DNA of 64,000 nucleotides from Lepisosteus oculatus (lineage: Eukaryota; Chordata; Actinopteri; Semionotiformes; Lepisosteidae), in assembly GCF_040954835.1 (NCBI RefSeq), contig NC_090723.1, positions 3,544,001 through 3,608,000 on the forward strand, given 5' to 3'. This document shows, one piece after another, positions 12,137-24,459 of this stretch. The position numbers and the translations under genes are program-made. Every line of letters begins with the position of its first letter. Position 1 is the stretch's first letter. The notes beneath the pieces were generated by a model. It worked only from the letters and a program-made list of their open reading frames with translations, was not told the DNA's origin and did no database searches.

Positions 12137-15100
12137 ACACCACAGGGCAAATTGAAGATTATAATCTGTAGCTACCAGTAAAGAGATGGTAGAAACCAAA
12201 CAGGTCAATGTAGTGGTCAACACCTACCTTAAAACCCACCACCCATAGTGCCTGTTAGCTCCAGCAGTTGCTGTTGACCCACACTGTTCCTGCATTATAC
12301 ATTCCTGATGCTACAATGATCAAATCCAGTCAGTTTTTATTTTAGCTTACTCATGACACGAAATAACCCAAAACCACATAGCTAATGAATCCAATTCCAA
12401 GATTATCGGTTATGTTGCTCTGAGACTTGTAATCAATGTAATTGGATTTGGTGGCGAGAAAGACAGGGGGAGACAGCCTAAATTCTGCCAATGTGTATTT
12501 GCTGAGATTGCATTTTTGTAGTCCAGAGAGCAGCACAATGAAAGCCTTGCAGGCTGGGAAACACTGGAATGGATCTTCCTTGCACCATGGTAAACATGTA
12601 ATTTATAGGCCTCCCTGAAGCTTGAGAGGTTCCTGTTCTGTGACCCTCTAGATAACAAGTGGCCAGAGGGGGTAAACTGTGGAAAACACAAAACTGTGGA
12701 ACATCCTGCTCTTCTAGGATACCTTCAAATGTTAACAAGTCTCTCCTTAACCCCACAATTTGATAACTAATTTTCAAAACTTACTCTGTGTGTTAGTAAT
12801 TCACAGTCTTGACTATGTCCTAACTATGAATGAAATACAGTCCATCTGTTCGTTTCATCAAGAACAAAAAGCCTTTTTTTGATTTGTGGGTCTTTAACAC
12901 ATTGATGGATTTTAAACAGGGCAACTGATGGCCTCAGTTTTTGTTATTTGTTATTTTTAAATATGTAGCACCTGTATTCTTCACACAAAGTAGACCCAAA
13001 GTCATCCCTTTGTCTTATTGTAAACTTTCTATATCTTTACAGCAATGAGTAACTACGGAACTCCCTTCCCAACATAGGCCCATAGGAGGATCTAAAAAAG
13101 AACTTTAAAAAGTGGATTTCAAAAGAACGTAGCTAGAAAACCTTCTGCTATTTTTATCATGTGACACTTTTCATCTCATGAGATGATGGGGTTACAGTGC
13201 ACAGTAAAATAAAACGGTTGTTTAAAATCTATATGCCAAAACAACAACATGCACTTGGATCAAATGGTGAATCACCTCTCAGTCATTCTGAATGCTGTCA
13301 GTGTAATAGGTAAGCACAATTTCTTTTCCCTGGATACAGCCCTAATGACATATAGCAAAATAAACTGAGCACTAAAGAAATATTGATTATCTTGGCAGGC
13401 ATATTAAGTATCAGTTTGTATCAGATTACTATAGGTCCCTTGACAATACCAACTATGACAAGTGATGTAAACAGTGCCTGAAGTAATTATTTTCTCCGGT
13501 TTTCTACATATATTTTAAATAACAGGTTATAGCGATAAAGGGATGTGCACTTAGGTGCCAAACTCTGATACAATGTTGTACACTGCTGTAACAACAGTCA
13601 AGGCTTGTCTGTGCTTTTCAGTTGGGTTCATCTCTGGAAGCCACCGATCAGAGAAATGCCTGAGTAGTATCGAGCAGTGAAACCTTTATTCCTTATGTCA
13701 ACACAGCATTGAGCGTATGGGTAACAGATTCATTTAATCAACGTACTGAAACGTCAAACCACACATTGAACTTAACATTTAATATTATTTCTGGCTAGAC
13801 TGAATAGTTTTAACCTGATATCTCCGTTTATAACAACATAATTTCAAAAAAAATGAAAAAGTGTTTTTGTACAAAATATATACATCATGAATACCTCTAG
13901 GTCAAATACAGACATGTATTAACCAATCAATTGGGCAAATAGACATTGGTCTGGTATGAATGGTGATATGCTGAAATCAGAATCGGAATGGATATATTTG
14001 GTTTCTAGTATGTTCCCTTTTCCCAAAGCTCACGATGTGTAAAATGTAAGAGTACAGTATTACTTCTAGTTATCACGTGTCTTATAAATTTACACCTTTA
14101 CTCAGGACTCTTCAGTTTTAAAGCATCCCAAGATCCTTCATACTTGATGAATGTGGGCCTTGTTAGGGATTTGGAAATTTCCCCAACTGTTTTTTGTTTA
14201 GCTTGTGGAAATCCCGGCACAGTCAACATCTTTTTGAGGAGTGTCCCCTGATTGTTCAAAAGCGAGGATCAAACATGCAGCTGTTTATATGTACAGTCAT
14301 CCAGTCGCAGTAATTGGTACGTATGAACCTAGCCAGAGTTTGTCTAACTCCGAATGTCTCCTGCTAATTATCGTTTTCGATAAAACCACTTCAAACGTCC
14401 CAGGCCACACAAAATCCTTTGCCATAGCGCACACATTCACAAACACACATACTGTTGGCTCAGGTTATGCCTTTGCCCCATGCTAATGAGACAGTTCCCT
14501 CAATGAAATCTCACCAGCTGTCCTCCTGACTTCTCCCATCTTGCAGAAGTCTGTTGTAACCCGCTAGCTGTACATGCAACATTGAAGACTTCACAGATCA
14601 ACACTTGTTCCTCTTCATCCTGGGCCTCAAAGAATCAAGAAGCAAATGACAGAAAAGGTCCTAATATTTCTAAATGTTTTTCCCTTCTTGTACAGGTAAG
14701 GAAAGATGAGACTCACTCTATTTTAGATTTGTGTAAAGCAGGGTGGATATAATACTCATTTGTCCTTGTAGAGAATAGCTTTGTATGCCTTTCCTACATG
14801 CAGTTTATTTTCATCCTATGTGGATTGCCTATATTTTTTTCATTCCTTCTGTTGTAGTGTTTTATACTCATTTTCTAAATTGAATGTATCTCTTTATTAA
14901 TCTTCCCCCTTCTTCAGGTTTATAAATCATTTTAAGTGAACCATTTACAAGAGATTATTCTTGACCAAAACAACAGACTGAACTTCAAAGTGATGAATGT
15001 GGACAGAAGTATACACACAACTCAATCAGTGCATCTAATGCAATAATCAGCTGAAGAAAGTCACCTTTGACGTGTGGTCATGATAGAAAGGTTTTAAGGA

Positions 15101-15509
15101 CAAAAGCAGGGTAGGATGACTTTTTAAACCATTAAAAGTCAACATTTAAAGAAAAAACAACTACTGGGTACAAAATATAAATTACTCCCATAATGAAAAA
15201 GGATACATCATTCCTTGCAGCACCAAGACTTGCTTAATGGGTAGCCTGCATTACATGTTCATGAAATGTATCATGATCCATCTCCAGTCTTGTAAGTTAA
15301 TGCTAGATATTAATAATAATAATATGCTGAACTCTTCTGAGGGATTGTTTTACTACTGGAAAAATGACATGCATGCATAACATTAATGACACAGAGGGTG
15401 TGTGCATCATGTAAGAAATGTTAGAGGGGAGACAGCTGCACTCTTGTGGGAGGGCACTGTACAAAACTGTTTTATGCATGAAAGCAAAAAAAAAACATCC
15501 GACAGCTGT
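12137..15509. other. intergenic, no gene recognised
   Basis: AT-rich and CpG-poor. Open frames are under 85 codons and unsupported. No repeat was identified with confidence. Confidence 0.55.
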
Positions 15510-16122
15510 TCTCATGTCAAAGTTCTCAATAATTTATTTACTCATAAGCATTACAAAAACATATGTACAGAGTGTAAAAACAGTCCATTATCACAACTAC
15601 CACTTGAGCTCTGCAAATTGAGCAGGATTTCATTTCAGACACGTTGTCCACAACTACCAGAACAAAACAATTTTACTGTATTTCAGTGTTGACTGACATG
15701 GCCACTCCAGCCTCTATTGAAGAAAGGCTAGCACTGGCAAAACAGCCATCAGTCTTCTCAGAACGCATAGAACTGGCTTTTTTGTGAATGTGCAATTCAG
15801 TGTCTAACCGAGCTATGAACCTTAATACGCCCGTCTGGAGAAAAAAAAAATATATGTCATACCGTATCAATGCCTGGGCTACATTCAGGATGCTACAGCC
15901 TAGGACAGCAATCTTATTTTCCATGAATACAAAGGACTGCCTTACAGCAATGACTAGCTATGGAAGTTCAATACTGGGTCGCATAAAGGACAATTTTTTA
16001 GCTTTTGATTCCCGGGCCATCAAAAAATTGTTCCTTTAATTCGACTGGTGCAAATCCCTTCCATGTAAATGAACCTCAAAGACAGGTTCGCAAAAAGGTC
16101 CGTGCTCCCTTACGGATGTGCT
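15510..16122 (-). other. arl4d: ARL4D probable 3' untranslated region
   Basis: Extends from the ARL4D stop toward the polyadenylation-type hexamer at 15533-15538. The cleavage site is estimated, not observed. Confidence 0.4.
15533..15538 (-). terminator. arl4d: candidate polyadenylation signal of ARL4D
   Basis: AATAAA on the minus strand about 590 bases past the stop, followed within about 40 bases by a G/T-rich and then T-rich run (GGATGTTTTTTTTTT), as expected for a downstream element. Confidence 0.4.
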
Positions 16123-16725
16123 TCATCTCCTCTTTTTGCTGTGCCTGAGCATCTTTTTCCTCTTCAGGATCATGTCGTAGAGTCTCTCCAGCCCGGGCTG
16201 GAGTCCCTGGCCGTCCAAGGCGCTGCAGCCCTGCACGTGGTGCAGAGTGGAGGCGCTCAGCTCGTGGAGGGCGAGCACCTTCTCCACCTCCGTCACGGAC
16301 AGAGCCGCGGGCACGTCCTGCTTGTTGGCTAGGATTAACACGGGGACCCCCTGGTTTTCGGAGGTGCGGGTGATTTTGTGCAGTTCCACCTTCGCCTCCT
16401 CCATGCGCTCGGCCTCGGTCGAGTCCACCACAAAGACCATCCCGTCCGTCCTGCGGGTGTAGGACTTCCAAAGAGGCCGCAGTTTCTCCTGGCCGCCCAC
16501 ATCCCAAACCTGGAAAGTGATGGACCGCGAGTTGCCCACGGCCACTTTGACTTTTTCCGTGTTAAACCCTTTGGTGGGAATCGTCTCGACAAACTCCCTC
16601 AGTTTGAGCCTGTACAGCAGCGACGTTTTGCCTGCGGAGTCGAGTCCGATGACGACCACATGCAACGACTGGAAGTTGGGCAAAAACGGCGTGTTGGGAG
16701 CGATTTCCGTGAGCTGGTTCCCCAT
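16123..16725 (-). CDS. arl4d: ADP-ribosylation factor-like protein 4D, complete single-exon coding region
   Basis: A 200-residue ARL4-class GTPase. The N-terminus MGNQLTE carries the Gly2/Thr6 pattern for N-myristoylation. The P-loop GLDSAGKT is at 27-34, switch I PTKGFNTE with Thr51 at 50-57, DVGGQ with Gln79 at 75-79, and NKQD at 134-137. The tail from about 188 is polybasic ([13 protein letters not shown]), typical of ARL4 proteins and serving membrane binding and nuclear import. ARL4A, C and D are close relatives. I choose D from residue-level resemblance to the human protein as I remember it (201 residues) and from linkage to TMEM106A and NBR1. Known family roles are recruitment of ARNO/cytohesin-2 to the plasma membrane and control of actin and ARF6. 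The intronless coding exon matches the family. The start follows from the myristoylation motif. Confidence 0.95.
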   Translation of the reverse strand: MGNQLTEIAPNTPFLPNFQSLHVVVIGLDSAGKTSLLYRLKLREFVETIPTKGFNTEKVKVAVGNSRSITFQVWDVGGQEKLRPLWKSYTRRTDGMVFVVDSTEAERMEEAKVELHKITRTSENQGVPVLILANKQDVPAALSVTEVEKVLALHELSASTLHHVQGCSALDGQGLQPGLERLYDMILKRKKMLRHSKKRR

Positions 16726-16873
16726 CGCAGCTTGAACTCAAACGCACGTATTCCCGCTGAAGTGCGTTAGCAATCGGGTGCCAACTTCTTCTGATAGCGC
16801 TGTTTAAAGGTGCATGGCCTTCACACCTCCTTCAAACGACTGGGGGGTTCTGGAAACCAGGCGTCTGGAACCG
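16726..16873 (-). other. arl4d: ARL4D 5' UTR part of the coding exon
   Basis: Upstream of the ATG, the minus strand has a possible acceptor, GGTCTCTGCAG followed by CGG, with AG at 16875-16874. That would give a 148-base leader segment here. The pyrimidine tract is short, so the boundary is tentative. Confidence 0.35.
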
Positions 16874-18442
16874 CTGCAGAGACCCTATCAAAACCAAAAC
16901 GAAACATCAGGTTAAGAGGATTTATGATCTACAGATATAAAACGAGCGAACCCTTCCGAGTAAGGTGGGCGTCAGCCGGCGTAAAGAGAGCAACGCTTTC
17001 ACAGATGAAGCATGTAATTAAAAGCCCAGATACAAATTAAACAGCGTGTAATTATCAGCACTAGAAGACCGTAATTCAAACACGAAACACTGGTTTGGCG
17101 TTACAGTCGCTACTAGTACATCACACTGATTTGAGCAAAACCGTCGATGGGGTTTCTTCCATTTTAACTATTGTATTGGTCTTAAGAACACTAAGGGCGT
17201 CTATCGAGGCAGAAATTCTGAAATCTTCGTTTGCAAGATTTATCTCCCCTGCACACGAACTCCTGTGTACTGTAAACTGGCGGACAGGCGGCAGTGAGCA
17301 TTAACTCGTCTGCCTCAGGAAACAGGGTGTTGGGGTTCACAGATCCCCCCCCAGCAAAAATACCTCATTCCCACCTCCCCGCCCCGGGCTTCCAGATCAA
17401 TAAAAACTTGTTGAGCACCCCCGTCACCCTTTCAGCCTAGTACATAAACACCGTGAATAATTAAAAACGCCTTCAGCGCGATATTTACACACGGGTCTCA
17501 CAAAACACACATATATGACACGGCACTATAGTCTCAATTGCACGTAGCTTGTAGCAGTTTGCGTTGTGGATAAACTCCACGGAATTCGATCGTCCTATCG
17601 ACTACCTCAATATCCCGAGGTTATTTATCGAATTGCAGATTAAATTCGTTCAGGTCCCAAATTCTACCACACTTAGTGCGCAGGGAACGAAGATAGAACA
17701 GGCACGGGCTACAGTATAATCCACAAAATATAATTTCATGATAGGTGGTATCTTAGGAAAAATACTTTCACCGGGTTATTTATTTATTTTATATATATAT
17801 TATTTAATATTTTATTTATTTAGTGCCTTTTTCACCACGTAGATGTTAACAGGTATAAATGTATTAATTTCAGAAGACTCGGCCGCCTGACGTTGTAGAG
17901 GGATCACCGTTCAGTGTATATACGGGTTTACCAATACTGCGGACGGGGTGCCTATCCAAGTTAAATCTATGAAATAGAATGCTTTTAATTCCCTTATGAT
18001 TAATGCATTCAACATCTCGAACCCGCAATAAAATTGCTGTTATTCACTCTACGGTTTGTACACAGCAAGAACCACACTGTAGTTAGCTTTTATTCCGTAG
18101 CTAGAGAGCGTAAACAAACAGGAATGAGTTCTTGAGATAATTCAGCACGTATCCTGCACGCTATGTTGTAATATCTCCGAGAACATCTTAGCACAATGTG
18201 AACAAGGCACCACATTATGTACCTGTACTCGTTCACGGATATGATTATTTAAACGAAGATGGCTTCATTTTGAAATGATAAGTGTATCTCGCTGAATGTG
18301 TTTGAAACACACGGGTAACAATTTAAGAAGATGCTCACTGCGGTGTTGCCCGGTGGACTCATACGTATCGTTATATTTCAGTATTTGTATGAAGGCTGTG
18401 GTAAGCTTTTTTCGGACAAAGGAATTAGCTAAGTAATCTTAC
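16874..18442 (-). other. arl4d: probable ARL4D leader intron
   Basis: Bounded by the strong donor at 18442 (AAAAG then GTAAGA) and the tentative acceptor at 16874. It contains an AT-rich tract at 17775-17822 and many CpGs, but no open frame of note. Confidence 0.35.
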
Positions 18443-18660
18443 CTTTTATTTGCTTAGAATCTCCCAGTAAAACATAGCTTCACTACAGCGCCCGTGACAA
18501 TCCTTAAACACGATGAAGGCTCGCCCAGCAATCCCAGATCCCAAGCAACTCCTCTCACAACAGCGTCTTCTCTCGGCTGTTTCTCCACTGGTGTCGAGTA
18601 ATACACAGTTGGCGCAAGAGGTGGAACCCGCCCCTGCGTGACGTGACACAAACACGCTAC
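18443..18660 (-). other. arl4d: probable noncoding first exon of ARL4D
   Basis: The minus strand shows a near-consensus donor at 18443/18442 after a CpG-containing block of about 200 bases. ARL4 genes commonly have a noncoding first exon. The 5' limit is set near the CRE-like site and is a guess. Minus-strand open frames of 69 codons here have no family resemblance. Confidence 0.4.
18639..18646. promoter_or_regulatory. CRE-like site TGACGTGA
   Basis: One base from the CREB/ATF palindrome TGACGTCA, next to CCCGCCCC in the proposed ARL4D promoter. Recognised by eye only. Confidence 0.35.
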
Positions 18661-19378
18661 CAAGAATCTCTCCTCTCGCCCCTCATTCCCTGTGGTTTCC
18701 TTAAAGGGGAATTGTCACGTTAAACAAACAGGCAGCCCTCGCACCTCCGCGTCTGAAAGTCAGTCGCCACAGGGGGTACGCCTTTGTTTTCTTAACGATT
18801 GCTGTAGATGTAGACGTAAGAGCTGTACTTCAGATGTACTTAAGATGCCAGGGCTACCGCTTCTTGAGCACTTTTGTCTGTGGGCACACAAAAGCCTAAA
18901 TCAATAATCTCACACCCCGGGCCACTTCTTACAGTCTGGGTCAGCTACCTTGTCGCGCATCGAACCGGCGTTCTCGCACATTCCGTGAATTCTTTAATCG
19001 CTATTTTCTAGCGGTTTGAACTATGGCTAGTGGCATCTTCACTCGACTGCACACTTTCACGGAGTTTTCCGTTCCCGATCAATTATTCTTTCAGAACATA
19101 TTCAGGCGGCGCCCGCATGAAGTCTCTATTTTCAGACCCGAGAGGTGCCCAATATTATGTCGGTCATGACTAAAGGCTGAATCAGTAGATTGTTTTGAAG
19201 CAGAGGACGACGCTGTGTTATTTGTGCAGTCTTCCCACAGCAGTTGCGAATTATTGCCATTCACCGCCGCAGTGTTGTGCCGTGACACGGACCAAAACGC
19301 GCAGATCTAGCTGGAATGTAAATCTTAACTGCTGGGAGTGGAGTGCGAGAAATTGTGCTCTGCAGGCTGAAAAATAAA
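18661..19378. other. ARL4D upstream flank, CpG-containing
   Basis: No open frame or repeat was recognised. CpG dinucleotides remain frequent. Confidence 0.45.
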
Positions 19379-19502
19379 TAATAATAATAATAATAATTGC
19401 TTATACTTATATAGCGCTTTTCTGGACACTCCACTCAAAGCGCTTTACAGGTAATGGAGACTCCCCTCCACCACCACCAATGTGCAGCCCCACCTGGATG
19501 AT
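19379..19502 (-). repeat. 3' tail of a retroposon with the GCGCTATATAAGT motif and ATT repeats
   Basis: Starts with an (AAT)n run, then GCTTATACTTATATAGCGC, CACTCCACTCAAAGCGC, a CCACCACCACC stretch and GGATGAT. The same sequence occurs in the other orientation at about 29850-30066 and as a short piece at 41052-41083. It is a recurrent fish-genome repeat whose family I do not name. Confidence 0.75.
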
Positions 19503-22079
19503 ATTCAAACCAGGCGGAATTCTTGCACGCAGGCAGGGTTGTGTTTCGCTCTCTCGTCCCGGGAGATGCCATTCCTTTGCGGAAGAAGTGTGCGGATTAA
19601 GTTCTGTTATGAACACATCTGGGGGGGGGGGAGTTGGGGTTCGGAGGTGCCAGGACGGTGTGAATTCGACACTACTCCGTGTGAGTCTGGTGTCCTGTCC
19701 TTTTCATCTCCGCCGTGTCGGGACAAGAGACAATAGGCTTATTGCAGTACAGGTCGCGTATAACTGCTCTAAACCCACCTTTAATCCTTTCCTCCTTCAA
19801 AACTCACAACAGAGTAACTTACAAACTGCCACAGGGGCTTCAGACTTCGTGTTTAAACTATGGCTGGGAAACTGCCGCCCCTGTGTTTTTAGTTCTGAAT
19901 CCGCGTGTTCTTGTTTGCTGTTAGGTTATCCCATCCCTCACAATGGGAGATTTTTCCACATTCTTACTTAATGCATGCAACAATGTGCGTGTTTTTGGTG
20001 CCTTAGGGGTTCTGGTACCGAAATCATATCGAAATAACAGTGGAAAACGCCATGCTCTGACAATAATCCATATGAAACCGGGTTTGCGGTGGGGGGTATT
20101 TGATGTACGAGGTATATGAGACAGGTACAGACAAGCATGGCTGAAAAAATGGTTCTTAAATCAGATTAGGTACAGATTTTCATTGGAAAGAGGCAATGTT
20201 CCAGTGGAAGACAAACCAAAACACATGGGTACTAGACATAGCTATCCTGGCTGTGGCGCGTCACGCTTTCATCTCATTTCAGTTCAAAACAACAAAGGCA
20301 ACAAACGTCGACAAACAGCTGAGCAGCAAACCCTACACGACAACTCTACAAAACAACCTCTTTTTATTTTGGAACCTAATTTAGTTAACGAATTTCCAAA
20401 TGCTTCAAAAGGTGATTTTAAAACGGCGTTATTGCGCCCTCGCGCGTTTCTCTTGAGGTGAATTTGGCACAAGTGAAGGAGCTGCTCTGTGCTTCCAGTA
20501 ATTAACATTTATCTCGTTTTAAAATCAGCAGACACTAAGTATATTACCTCCTTCTGCTCAGACAGGGTGGGGTATAGAGACACACCCAGAGATGATGAGG
20601 GGGTTTTGAGTGGGGGTGAAAAATCAACCTTTTGATTAATCTTTCTCTTCCTTCTCCTGTCCGAGGAATAATACGGAATTTACATCGAGCTGCTCATTAA
20701 ACTCGACGCCACTCATTAATATTAATAAACGACAAGAAAGAAAAGTAGACATTGGAAGTATGCTGATTAACGCAGTTAATTCATTCATTAACTAGGTGTT
20801 AGCGAAAGGCGTGTAGTATTGCCTGAAGCTTTAATTTTGGTGTAGGCAGGCAAACGCGTTGCTCAGCCATACCACAAAAAATAAAAATCTTAAATAGCAT
20901 AAGCAGTAGTAGACATGAAAACAAAAAAAACGTAATTTTAAAGTTCTTTAAAGCATTAATATTATGTCGTCCACGTTATTGATGCACTGTACATTAGCAA
21001 TATCCAGGTTCGCGATCTGAAGACTGGTTACAAAGGGCACGTTGGCGTTTCAAAGACCGACACAGAAATAGTAATACCGCAGTTAAATACCTCCCATTGC
21101 TTTTAAGCAGCCAAGACTCTGTTGATATACTGTTGGGTCTATTAGCCTAGACTTATCTTAAATTAAAAAAAATAATCGGGCAAGAGGATTAAACCTAAGA
21201 ACAAGAGGCGCGTCTTTACGCAAGGGGTTGTGGAAGACGCGACCAAGACCCAGCGTGTCTAAGGTGGCTTCCTTCAAAATCTCTTGAGGTGCTTGGATCA
21301 CTTAGTCATTGGCACGCCGTGGAGATATGTGCTGAATGTCTACCCCTTGTTTGTAAGCTTCCCCGTAATTCTCTGTTATTTAAATCTAAAACAGGAATTG
21401 TTTTACAACAAAATACCACCGTCTATCCACCTGTTAACAGAAAGCCGCTTGTTTCTTCGGGCCTAGGGCCGAAGAAACGTAAGAACACAAGAACGGTTAA
21501 AATAAGGAGGAAATTCAGCCCAATTAGCCCGTTGGGTAGTTAGCAGCTAATTGATCCGAGGATCAGCCGATTCGCGAGACTGTGGCAAGGGTATCGGATT
21601 CGACAACATGGCTGGGGAAAGACGTGCCTCCTGGTTCTTGGTTTTCAATTTACTGGATAACCTTATCAGGACGCCAGTGGGTTTGCAGCACACAGAAAAT
21701 CGGTAATGATACCCAAAATGTGAGGAAACGCTACCCCAACGCTACTAAAAGCAACAGGATAGAAATGGAAAATACTCTAATATTTATAAAGGCTCTAGCC
21801 CATTCTTGCACCATGATGGTTTGTCGTAAATTTCAACAACAACCCTACAATTTCAGTACAAAAACAACTGTATTTATGCTGTTTGCATTTTATATTACAT
21901 AAGAGGTTCGCTTGGGAAGTTCGCCAGTGTGCGTCGGCTGCAAAGTGGAGAGGAGAGGTTGCTTTCCACGCTGAAAAAGTAGAAAGAAGTAACAACGTTT
22001 CGGCTCTTCAGCGTGGACGTAACCTGACTTGTTCTGTTCCATAAGAGACCCGTTACGTGGAGATGAGCTTAGTGTCAGC
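19503..22079. other. intergenic, CpG-containing, no gene recognised
   Basis: Contains a G run at 19621-19631 and a 163-codon plus-strand open frame (19480-19971) that starts inside the retroposon tail and shows no domain. The rest is AT-rich with scattered CpG. Confidence 0.5.
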
Positions 22080-22325
22080 CCTCAGTGACCTCACTTACAG
22101 ACGGGTTATTGATTTCTTTCAGCCACAATGCGCTTTGCCGAGTCCGGTTTGCGCGTCCAGTTGCTTGGCAACCGCGTAGCCCTGCAAGGGCGCATCTCTG
22201 GCTGTGCCGCTGTCCCCCGCAGAGCGCTAGTAATAAGAGCCGGCGCTGGAGGACAGCCTCACTCCCAAACACTAGCTCAACTTTGTGAGTGTCCTCGGCT
22301 TTCTCGTATCCAGGCTTGGTAGTAA
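22080..22325. promoter_or_regulatory. compact GC/CpG-rich block with an X-box-like motif
   Basis: A 250-base CpG-dense island inside AT-rich DNA. At 22160-22172 it carries GTTGCTTGGCAAC, close to the RFX-family X-box (GTTGCC, two bases, GGCAAC) but one base shorter. No coding gene was recognised downstream on either strand. It could be a promoter of an unannotated noncoding transcript or an enhancer. Confidence 0.35.
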
Positions 22326-24124
22326 GTTTTTATTCGTTTGTTAATTTTTTTATAATGACTACAAGCGGTTTTCTGATGCTTTAACAATAGCCAAGTTTAG
22401 AAAAAAGTGATAACTTAGAATTCGTGAACATACTGTCGTACACGTATATTTATAGTCCGTGAACAACAATCAGGATGTTTTCAGAAACTTATCCAAAGAT
22501 GTAGAAATATCGGGGTGTGCTGTACTTATTATAACGTAGTATTAAATACGTCGCCCCCACAATCAAATACAAAATGCTGAATTCTGGTCCAGGGTGTTAT
22601 TTCTGTTTAGTGATCACTGTCCCGTGCTTCATTTGGACGTGTTGTACTAATAAGGCTTAAGAAAATTAAAATCACATGCAACATTGAGGGCAGCATGTTT
22701 CGTGAAATTGTTTGAAAGACCTTGAGGGTAAAAACACAGTGGCGGCGTACTTGACATGTATGGCCGTACAGCAGTGGCCAGAGACTGAGTGTGAGGAACT
22801 GACAGCAGGTAAAATCGTCTGTCCTCATAACGGAGTCCAGATCTGCGCTGGACTGGCAAATGAGAGCTGCAGTTGAGAAGCCCGACCCTGAGCTGAAACC
22901 CCTCCACGCGTCTGGGAAGCAGGAAGGGTTTGCTATTAGGAGCGTATTATATCAAGATAATGAGAATTCCAATACCACGGGCTGCAAAGCTGGCTGGGAT
23001 CAATTCTGCAGCAGCAACTTCCAGCGCGCCGTGAGCGTTACCTTGATTGCGAGCATAAATCAGTGCTACATAATACCTGCATATGTCCCTCCTAACAAAG
23101 GCGCCCTTGTTGCGCCTTCCAGTCATTAATCTGGCGTGGTGGGTAGGTACAGGAGGGCTATCGGGTTCCCCTGCCTGCTGGAGGCTGGTTCCGTGATACG
23201 CACACTCCCTTACAGATGGTGGGATAAAATGTCAGCCATGCACTGGGAAGCCCGCCGCCGACAGGCCGTCCTGGATCGGAGGGGGGCCAGGATGAGACAG
23301 GTAGGCGAGTGAATTATTCATGACCGCGTAACTCGAGTGTAAAAAGCACTCCGGGGAATCGGCAGTGCCAGTCGCGTTCTCCTGATAACATTCTCAGCTT
23401 ACAGCACCACCAATGCGCCCCCCACCCCCCCCACAGTGCTCAGCTGAGACCTGTTACCATATTGCTGCCATTGAGACAGCTTTGTCTGGATTTGCAGAAT
23501 TCTGTCTCATTAATACGAACGTCTGCTCGAGCAAACGGCAAGAGCGCTGCTCCAACCTGGTAGAAAAGATGTCGCAATATCATATGTAAAAAAGACCCGA
23601 TGTCTGCTGATATAGTGGGGTGTCTTATTCGTAGATAAATCACAATATATACACACTTGTCACGCTGTATTGGCCACGTTATACGTACTATCAACTCTGG
23701 ATCCTTAATTAAACAAGGATTCATATGTAATCAAAATCATGTGGCTGGGTAAGCCTGGGATGATTTAAAGTGAAGGAAAAGATCGGCTTTCATGAAGGTT
23801 TGTTTTCCTTACAATCAGTATTGGTACTTGTTCGATTTTATGTTATTGCAAACCTTGAAGAACCATTGGACACAACTGGAATAATAATAGATTATGTCTA
23901 AATCATCAAGATGAACATTTTGTACTATTTAGTACTTTTAAAACAACTAATACGAGCTCCTTCTTAACCCTGGACTGGATAAAGTGTTCAAAAAAATGGA
24001 AGGATCGAAAACATGGAAGCATGTTGGCTTCTGTAACATCACTTCAGGGGTGTGCAAAGGGGTTTTACCTTGAAGACTTCAATTATTCTAGATCTATTGA
24101 GTGGGAGCTCAGCAGCGCATAACA
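22326..24124. other. intergenic, no gene recognised
   Basis: CpG density falls off after about 23.4 kb. A C-rich run lies at 23416-23432. Open frames are under 95 codons and unsupported. Confidence 0.5.
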
Positions 24125-24459
24125 TCCGTCCATTTTCTAATCCCTTAATCCAATACAGGGTCTTTGGGGAAGTGGAGCCGATCCCAACAGGCAACAGGTG
24201 CAAGGCAGGATACACCCCGGACAGGAAGCCAGTGCGTGGCAGGGCACACAGACACAGACACACACACACCAGGGCTGATTTCCCCAGAAGCCTACTACCC
24301 TACCAGTACCTCCTTCAACTGTGGGAAGAAGCTGGAGCACCATTAGGAAATCCTACACAAACACTGGGGGAAGATACAAGCTCCTCACAGGCCACACCCC
24401 AGGTCCGGAATAGAACCCAGGGCCCCAGGAACGCAAACTGCTGCACCACGGTGCTGCCT
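24125..24459 (-). repeat. tRNA-type SINE copy 4
   Basis: Same family as copy 1, from CCGTCCATTTTCTAA to CTGCACCACGGTGCTGCC. It produces a spurious 179-codon open frame on the plus strand. Confidence 0.85.

Noticed and set aside
1-15500. Search for a downstream neighbour gene such as DHX8 or ETV4
   Set aside because: No conserved coding block with splice sites could be recognised.
16076-16507. 143-codon minus-strand frame and several plus-strand frames over ARL4D
   Set aside because: Shadow frames of the GC-rich ARL4D coding exon.
19480-19971. 163-codon plus-strand open frame
   Set aside because: Starts in a retroposon tail, has no domain and no splice or promoter context.
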